18,310 nucleotides of DNA, from contig JAEZDP010000495.1 of the NCBI GenBank assembly GCA_023418055.1, positions 1-18,310 on the forward strand, read 5' to 3'. Position 1 is the first letter of the stretch. Each line of letters starts with the position of its first letter. A model generated the notes under the pieces. It saw nothing but the letters and a program-made list of their open reading frames with translations. It searched no databases and had not been told where the DNA came from. This stretch comes from Acidobacteriota bacterium (GTDB lineage Bacteria; Acidobacteriota; Vicinamibacteria; Vicinamibacterales; Vicinamibacteraceae). This document shows, piece after piece, positions 14,433 to 18,310 of this stretch. The position numbers were made by a program, and so were the translations under genes.

Positions 14433-14449
14433 TTGCCGACAGACGGCAA
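14433..14449 (-). promoter_or_regulatory. Leader hairpin in the rplM 5' UTR
   Basis: TTGCCG, loop TCTGT, CGGCAA: a perfect 6-bp stem that starts at or next to the predicted transcription start and lies 18 bases before the rplM ATG. It could stabilise the 5' end or be the operator for L13 feedback; the sequence shows only the structure. Confidence 0.4.
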
Positions 14450-14455
14450 AAGGAG

Positions 14456-14484
14456 AGGATACTAGCACCACGCGCAACTGTCAA
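14456..14484 (-). promoter_or_regulatory. rplM: Sigma-70 promoter of the rplM cluster
   Basis: Perfect -35 TTGACA (14484-14479), 17-base spacer, -10 TATCCT (14461-14456, four of six consensus bases). Predicted initiation is near 14449, giving a leader of about 35 bases. This is the best sigma-70 match in the window. Confidence 0.75.
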
Positions 14485-14809
14485 CGGATGGACGGGGCCC
14501 ACGGGCCGCCCAGGTCGTGCGCCCTACGCCGTACGCCGTACGCCTCACGCCCACGCCTTACGCCCACGCCTTACGCCCACGCCTTACGCTTGACGCCTTC
14601 CGCAACGCCGCAGACGTGGCCGAGCGCTTCCTGGTCCTGCTGCGACCCGACGGGCTGTCGCGTGCGGTGCCTGGCGTGTGGCGTGCGGTGAGGGGTCAAC
14701 CGGTCCTCCGACACCCCCTGTCAACAAAACTGCCATTCGGTCAACAGCTCTGCATGCTCAATTTCGCGGAGCCCCGCCTCTGAACTGCCACGTTCATTGC
14801 AAATCCGGG
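14485..14809. other. Intergenic region upstream of rplM and pilM
   Basis: This forms most of the roughly 500-base gap between the divergent rplM and pilM genes. It holds the 7-base GGCGTNN family array (14525-14598), a looser cluster of GGCGTGT-like units near 14672-14692, and three GTCAAC hexamers (14695, 14720, 14740). Frames open across it translate mostly repeat and look non-coding. No tRNA or known riboswitch is visible. Confidence 0.6.
14525..14598. repeat. Heptanucleotide array, family GGCGTNN in reverse orientation
   Basis: On the + strand the units read TACGCCG twice, then TACGCCT and CACGCCC. The 13-base double unit TACGCCCACGCCT recurs three times in slightly overlapping phase, and the array decays into TACGCTTGACGCCT. 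Read on the other strand the core is GGCGTAC/GGCGTGG/GGCGTAA, the same family as the array at 9186-9250. Confidence 0.85.
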
Positions 14810-14825
14810 TGGCATCGGCCTTGCT
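14810..14825 (+). promoter_or_regulatory. pilM: Sigma-54 promoter of the pilMNOPQ operon
   Basis: TGGCATC-GGCC-TTGCT matches the consensus TGGCACG-N4-TTGCW, with invariant GG (14811-14812) and GC (14823-14824) exactly 10 bases apart. Initiation would be near 14836, about 75 bases before the pilM GTG. Sigma-54 control of pilus genes is well known for pilA in other bacteria. Confidence 0.7.
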
Positions 14826-14910
14826 CTACTGCTGCCCAGTTACGAACCTGCGCCTTCGGGCGTCGCCACAACGGCCAGGTTCACAAATCTGTCACCAGGT
14901 GAGGCTGACC

Positions 14911-15972
14911 GTGCTGTTCCGCAAACAGAAACCCGTCGTCGGGCTCGATATCGGGTCCTCCGCGGTCAAGGCCGTCGAACTCCGGCCGGCCGGCAAGCAC
15001 TTCAAGGTGGTCGCCTTCGGCGTCGAGCCGCTGCCCTCCGACGCCATCGTCGACGGGGCCATCATCGACGGGGCCTCGGTGGCCGACGCCATCCGCCGCC
15101 TGTTCGAGACCCAGCAGATCAAGACCCGCGAGGTGGCCGCCTCCCTCTCGGGCAACGCGGTCATCGTCAAGAAAATCACGCTCCCGGCCATGACCGATAC
15201 GGAGCTGGCCGCCTCGATTACCTGGGAGGCCGAGCAGTACATCCCGTTCGACATCCAGGACGTCACCCTCGACTACCAGGTCCTGAGCCGTCCCGCCAAG
15301 GGCGCCGTGGCCGGGACGATGGATGTCCTGCTGGTGGCGGCCAAGAAGGAGACGATCGCCGACTACACCGGGGTCATCGCCCAGGCCGGGCGCATTCCCG
15401 CGATCGTGGACGTCGATGCCTTCGCTCTCCAGAACGCCTACGAGGCCAACTACGGCCAGCGCGACGCCATCGTCACGCTGCTGAACATCGGCGCCAGCGC
15501 CACGACGATCAACATCGTCCGCGGCGACCAGTCGCTCTTCACGCGCGATGTGCCCGTGGGCGGCAACGCCTACACCGAGGCCCTGCAGAAGGACTTCCAG
15601 ATTCCGCAGGACAGCGCCGACCTGCTCAAGCGCGGCCTGCCCGTCGACGGCCTCGACCCGATGCAGGCCGCCCCGACGATGCAGATGGTCACCGAGTCGC
15701 TGCTGCTCGAGGTGCAGAAGACCCTCGACTTCTTCCGCGGAACCTCGGGCGCCGAACACATCGACCTCATCCTCGTCACGGGCGGCTGCGCGCAGGTGGA
15801 CGGCCTCGTGAGCGCCCTCCACGAGCGGCTCGACATCCCGGTCGAGGCGTTCGAACCCTTCAAGACCATTCGCTTCGAAGCCGAGAAGTTCGGCCTGCCG
15901 TCCATGGCCGAGGCTGTCGCCACCTCGGCGGTTGCCGTGGGCCTGGCCCTCCGTCGGGTGGGTGACCGATGA
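14911..15972 (+). CDS. pilM: Type IV pilus assembly protein PilM
   Basis: Actin-like cytoplasmic ATP-binding protein of the pilus alignment complex. It binds the N-terminal tail of PilN on the inner face of the membrane. The 353 residues begin LFRKQKPVVGLDIGSSAVK (phosphate-1 loop at 11-20). The sequence continues with EQYIPFDIQDVTLDYQVL, LNIGASATTINIV (phosphate-2, about 191-203) and LVTGGCAQVDGL (adenosine loop, about 288-299). I chose GTG at 14911 because AGGTGAGG lies six bases upstream and it gives the family N-terminus; the in-frame GTG at 14899 is an alternative, and starts further upstream would translate the promoter region. It overlaps pilN by ATGA. Confidence 0.95.
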   Translation: MLFRKQKPVVGLDIGSSAVKAVELRPAGKHFKVVAFGVEPLPSDAIVDGAIIDGASVADAIRRLFETQQIKTREVAASLSGNAVIVKKITLPAMTDTELAASITWEAEQYIPFDIQDVTLDYQVLSRPAKGAVAGTMDVLLVAAKKETIADYTGVIAQAGRIPAIVDVDAFALQNAYEANYGQRDAIVTLLNIGASATTINIVRGDQSLFTRDVPVGGNAYTEALQKDFQIPQDSADLLKRGLPVDGLDPMQAAPTMQMVTESLLLEVQKTLDFFRGTSGAEHIDLILVTGGCAQVDGLVSALHERLDIPVEAFEPFKTIRFEAEKFGLPSMAEAVATSAVAVGLALRRVGDR

Positions 15973-16598
15973 TTCGCATCAACCTTCTCTCCGTGGAGCG
16001 GACGCCCTCGGGCCCGTCCGCGTTCGAAGGGCTCGCCGCGCGGCGCGTCCACCTGCTCGGCGGCGCGCTCGTCCTCGCCGCCCTCGCGGGCATCGGCTGG
16101 TGGTACACGTCCATGCAGGCGCAGCTGACCGCCGCGGACGTCGCCATCCAGCAGGCCCAGGCCGAACGCCAGCGGCTGACTGCGGTGCTCGAGCAGATCA
16201 CACAGTTCGAGGCGCAGCGCACCCAGCTCCAGCAGCGCGTGGCGCTCATCGAGCAGCTGCGGCAGGGCCAGCACTCGCCGGTGACGCTGCTCGACCAGGT
16301 GAGCCAGAGCATCCCCGAGCGGTTGTGGCTCACCGAGCTGTCGCAGACCGGCGCCGAGGTGGTCATTACCGGGCGCACCACGACGTTGACGTCGCTGTCC
16401 GACTTCATCGGGAACCTGGAGAGTTCGGGGGCCTTCACGCGGCCCGTCGAAATCATCAACAGCGAGGTCGAGACCGCGAGCGGCACCGACATCGTGCGCT
16501 TTCAGGTCAAGGCCAACTTCCCGCTGGGCGACGTGCAGAACGAGGCGGCGCGCAGCGCCGCCGCGCCCGCGCCGCGAAAGGCAGGGGCGTCGTCATGA
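15969..16598 (+). CDS. pilN: Type IV pilus inner-membrane protein PilN
   Basis: Bitopic inner-membrane protein that links cytoplasmic PilM to periplasmic PilO. The 209 residues start MIRINLLSVE, the conserved INLL peptide that docks on PilM. One membrane helix (about 28-47) and a long Gln/Glu-rich coiled coil (about 50-100) follow, then a small periplasmic ferredoxin-like domain with IPERLWLTELSQTG. The tail is Ala/Pro-rich. The start overlaps the pilM stop (ATGA) and the stop overlaps the pilO start (ATGA), so stoichiometric, coupled synthesis is expected. Confidence 0.93.
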   Translation: MIRINLLSVERTPSGPSAFEGLAARRVHLLGGALVLAALAGIGWWYTSMQAQLTAADVAIQQAQAERQRLTAVLEQITQFEAQRTQLQQRVALIEQLRQGQHSPVTLLDQVSQSIPERLWLTELSQTGAEVVITGRTTTLTSLSDFIGNLESSGAFTRPVEIINSEVETASGTDIVRFQVKANFPLGDVQNEAARSAAAPAPRKAGASS

Positions 16599-17239
16599 AG
16601 CTCGGACTCGAGACCACACCCTGGTGGGGCCAGGTCGCGCTCTACGCGCTGCTCGGCGTGGCGGCGCTCGGCGGCTACTACTACTTCTACCACCTCGATC
16701 TCGAGGCGGATCTGGCGCGACGTCAGCAGCAGTTGCAGACGCTGCAGGCCGAAGTGGCGCGCGGCCAGGCGCAGGAACGCCGCCTGCCCGAGTTCCGGGC
16801 CGAAGTGGCCGACCTCGAAGGCCGCCTGACGGCGCTCAAGGCGGTGCTGCCCGAACAGAAGGACGTCGGCGAGCTGCTCCGGCGCATCCAGACGCTGGCC
16901 ACCCAGTCGAGCCTGACCATCCGCGGGTTCAAGCCGCAGGCCGTGGCCATGAAGCAGCAGCACGCCGAGTGGCCGATCTCGCTGCAGCTCGAAGGCAACT
17001 ACCACGACCTCGGCGCGTTCTTCGACAAGGTCAGCCGGCTGCCGCGAATCATCAACATCACCGGCATCGACATCAAGTCGCAGGGCGAGCGCAGGGACGT
17101 CTCGACCACGGCCACCGTCGCCGCTGATTGCACCGTGACCACCTTCGTGCTCTCGGACCCGGCAGCCGCCGCGCCCCGGGGCGGACGTGCCGCACGTCCA
17201 GGCGCTGCCGGCGCACGCCCGCCTGCGGCCGCCCGGTGA
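16595..17239 (+). CDS. pilO: Type IV pilus inner-membrane protein PilO
   Basis: Partner of PilN in the periplasmic alignment scaffold. The 214 residues have one membrane helix (about 13-32, rich in Leu and Tyr), a coiled coil (about 35-86), a 'LPEQKDVGELLRRIQTLA' segment and the GNYHDLGAFFDKVSRLPRI block typical of PilO. The C-terminal 25 residues are Ala/Arg/Pro-rich and low-complexity. The ATG at 16595 is the ATGA overlap with pilN; longer forms from upstream would be out of family. Eleven bases separate it from pilP. Confidence 0.93.
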   Translation: MKLGLETTPWWGQVALYALLGVAALGGYYYFYHLDLEADLARRQQQLQTLQAEVARGQAQERRLPEFRAEVADLEGRLTALKAVLPEQKDVGELLRRIQTLATQSSLTIRGFKPQAVAMKQQHAEWPISLQLEGNYHDLGAFFDKVSRLPRIINITGIDIKSQGERRDVSTTATVAADCTVTTFVLSDPAAAAPRGGRAARPGAAGARPPAAAR

Positions 17240-17250
17240 GGACTCCTCTG

Positions 17251-17724
17251 ATGCGTACGCGACTCACGACCTTGTTGCTGACCCTCGTCTGGTCGATGGC
17301 CCTGGCCGTCCACGCCGGCGCCCAGACGCCTGGCGCCTCGCCTGGCGACACGCCGTCCGGACCATCCGCCGAAGGACGCGCCACCTACGACGCGGCCGGC
17401 AGGCGCGATCCGTTCATCAGCCTGGCCTCGTCGGGTGCCTCGCTGACCGACGCCGCCAATCGTCCGGCCGGTGTCCGTGGGCTGCTCATCGCGGAGTTGA
17501 GCCTGCGCGGCATCGTGCAGACCCAGCAGCGCCTGTTGGCCAGCGTGGCCGGCCCCGACAAGCGCACCTACACCCTCGCCCCTGGCGACCGGCTGCTCGA
17601 CGGCACGGTCAAGGTCATCACGGCCGATGCCGTCGTCTTCGTGCAGCAGGTGACCGACCCGCTGTCGCCCATCACGCAGCGTGAGATCCGCAAGACCCTT
17701 CGCTCAACAGAGGAGAACCGATGA
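17251..17724 (+). CDS. pilP: Type IV pilus assembly protein PilP
   Basis: Periplasmic link between the PilN/PilO scaffold and the outer-membrane secretin PilQ. The 157 residues have an export signal (hydrophobic 6-20, likely cleavage after HAGA at 24), a Pro/Gly-rich linker, the RRDPF motif (51-55) that opens the PilP core, and a beta domain (LRGIVQTQQRLLASV to VVFVQQ). Many PilP proteins are lipoproteins, but no lipobox cysteine is present here, so this one is probably soluble or held by partners. GAGGA precedes the ATG. The stop overlaps the pilQ start (ATGA). Confidence 0.9.
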   Translation: MRTRLTTLLLTLVWSMALAVHAGAQTPGASPGDTPSGPSAEGRATYDAAGRRDPFISLASSGASLTDAANRPAGVRGLLIAELSLRGIVQTQQRLLASVAGPDKRTYTLAPGDRLLDGTVKVITADAVVFVQQVTDPLSPITQREIRKTLRSTEENR

Positions 17725-18310
17725 TGCGCCCGCGCACACCGCTCCTTGCCGTGTGCCTCTGGATGCTGGCCACCGCAGTCCCTCTGGGGCTGGCGGCGGC
17801 CAGTGCCCCGACCGCCACGCGTGAGGCCAGCCCGCAGGTCCAGGATGGACCAGTCGCCCAGGCCGCCCTGCCTGCCGGCAGCACCGGGGGCGCCCCGGTG
17901 CAGGAGGCCGACCGCGCCACCGCGCTCCGCACCATCACCGCCACCGACCACGATGGCGACGTGATTGTGCGGATCGAAGGGAACGGCCGGCTGACGGCGT
18001 CGAGCGTGCAGATTCCCGACGGCGCGCCGCCGCGGCTCGCGCTCGACTTCACGGGCGTCACCAGTCGCACCCCGGCGCGCATCGCCGTGGGGAAGGGGCT
18101 GCTGCAGCGTGTACGCGTCGCGCGCTTCTCGGCGACGCCGCTCGTCACGCGCGTCGTCCTGGACCTCGACGGGACCTTCCTCTACAAGGTGCGTCCCTCG
18201 GAGGACCAGCAGGCGCTGCTCGTGACGATAGGCGACCCCGCGCGTCGTGCGGCACGCGACGACGAAGCCACGTCGCGCGAGTTCCCGCGCCGCGCGACCC
18301 GCGCCGCGGC
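17721..18310 (+). CDS. pilQ: Type IV pilus secretin PilQ, N-terminal part (partial)
   Basis: The first 196 codons are in the window and the gene runs off the right edge. A signal peptide (hydrophobic about 7-27, ending AAASA) is followed by a low-complexity linker and an AMIN-type beta domain (about 70-171), with IRIEGNGRLTASS-like start (residues 83-95 read VRIEGNGRLTASS) and RLALDFTGV at 105-113. AMIN domains bind peptidoglycan and are usual at the N-terminus of PilQ. The ATG at 17721 overlaps pilP by ATGA and has AGGAG 5 bases before it; the next codon is also ATG and has a better spacing of 8. The secretin domains are not visible, so the name also depends on operon context. Confidence 0.88.
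   Translation, partial: MMRPRTPLLAVCLWMLATAVPLGLAAASAPTATREASPQVQDGPVAQAALPAGSTGGAPVQEADRATALRTITATDHDGDVIVRIEGNGRLTASSVQIPDGAPPRLALDFTGVTSRTPARIAVGKGLLQRVRVARFSATPLVTRVVLDLDGTFLYKVRPSEDQQALLVTIGDPARRAARDDEATSREFPRRATRAA

Noticed and set aside
14415..14477. N-terminal extension of L13
   Set aside because: It would use the predicted promoter -10 and leader hairpin as coding sequence; the ATG at 14414 has a ribosome site and gives normal length.
14517..14783. Small + strand open frame upstream of pilM
   Set aside because: Its first third is heptamer repeat (a TPYAHALR-like pattern), no ribosome site is seen, and it has no recognisable family.

Overview
This is a gene-dense, very GC-rich bacterial window of 18.3 kb. 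Gene content, codon use (almost all G/C at third positions), frequent GTG/TTG starts and short tandem-repeat arrays in the gaps fit a member of the Acidobacteriota, probably a Luteitalea-like Vicinamibacterium. That placement is inference from style and gene content; the window holds no rRNA or tRNA gene to confirm it.

Left part, + strand (1-4127). First comes the 3' end of a KaiC-like RecA-superfamily ATPase. It is followed after one base by a hybrid histidine kinase (pseudo-receiver, HisKA, HATPase, true receiver), and then by an ACT-domain protein. A glycine-zipper lipoprotein follows, with a sigma-54-like promoter in front of it. Last is a 6-phosphofructokinase whose active site has an unusual Gly/Lys combination.

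Middle, - strand (4191-9067). Convergent to pfkA, and separated from it by a hairpin, lies a tightly packed four-gene hexarate operon. In transcription order it is an enolase-superfamily enzyme of unknown specificity, a GntP-type transporter, glucarate dehydratase (gudD) and 5-dehydro-4-deoxyglucarate dehydratase (kdgD). Together they would import a sugar acid and convert D-glucarate to 2,5-dioxopentanoate. The final dehydrogenase and any regulator are outside the window.

Translation cluster, - strand (9252-14414). In transcription order the genes are rplM, rpsI, rpsB, tsf, pyrH, frr and an L-asparaginase that overlaps frr by four bases. A good sigma-70 promoter precedes rplM. The rpsI/rpsB, rpsB/tsf and tsf/pyrH junctions each carry a strong GC-rich hairpin without a good U-run, and a perfect TATAAT lies only 11 bases before pyrH.

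Right end, + strand (14911-18310). The type IV pilus assembly genes pilM, pilN, pilO, pilP and the start of pilQ are mostly joined by ATGA overlaps. They are preceded by a textbook sigma-54 promoter motif (GG-N10-GC) and three GTCAAC hexamers upstream of it.

The most unusual feature is a set of short tandem arrays in the gaps. Four have 7-base units (9109-9156, 9186-9250, 10833-10853, 14525-14598) and one has 8-base units (12543-12605). Two of them are the same GGCGTNN family in opposite orientations about 5 kb apart. They resemble in form the heptanucleotide STRR repeats of cyanobacteria and have no obvious coding function. I found no CRISPR array, IS element, phage gene or defence system.
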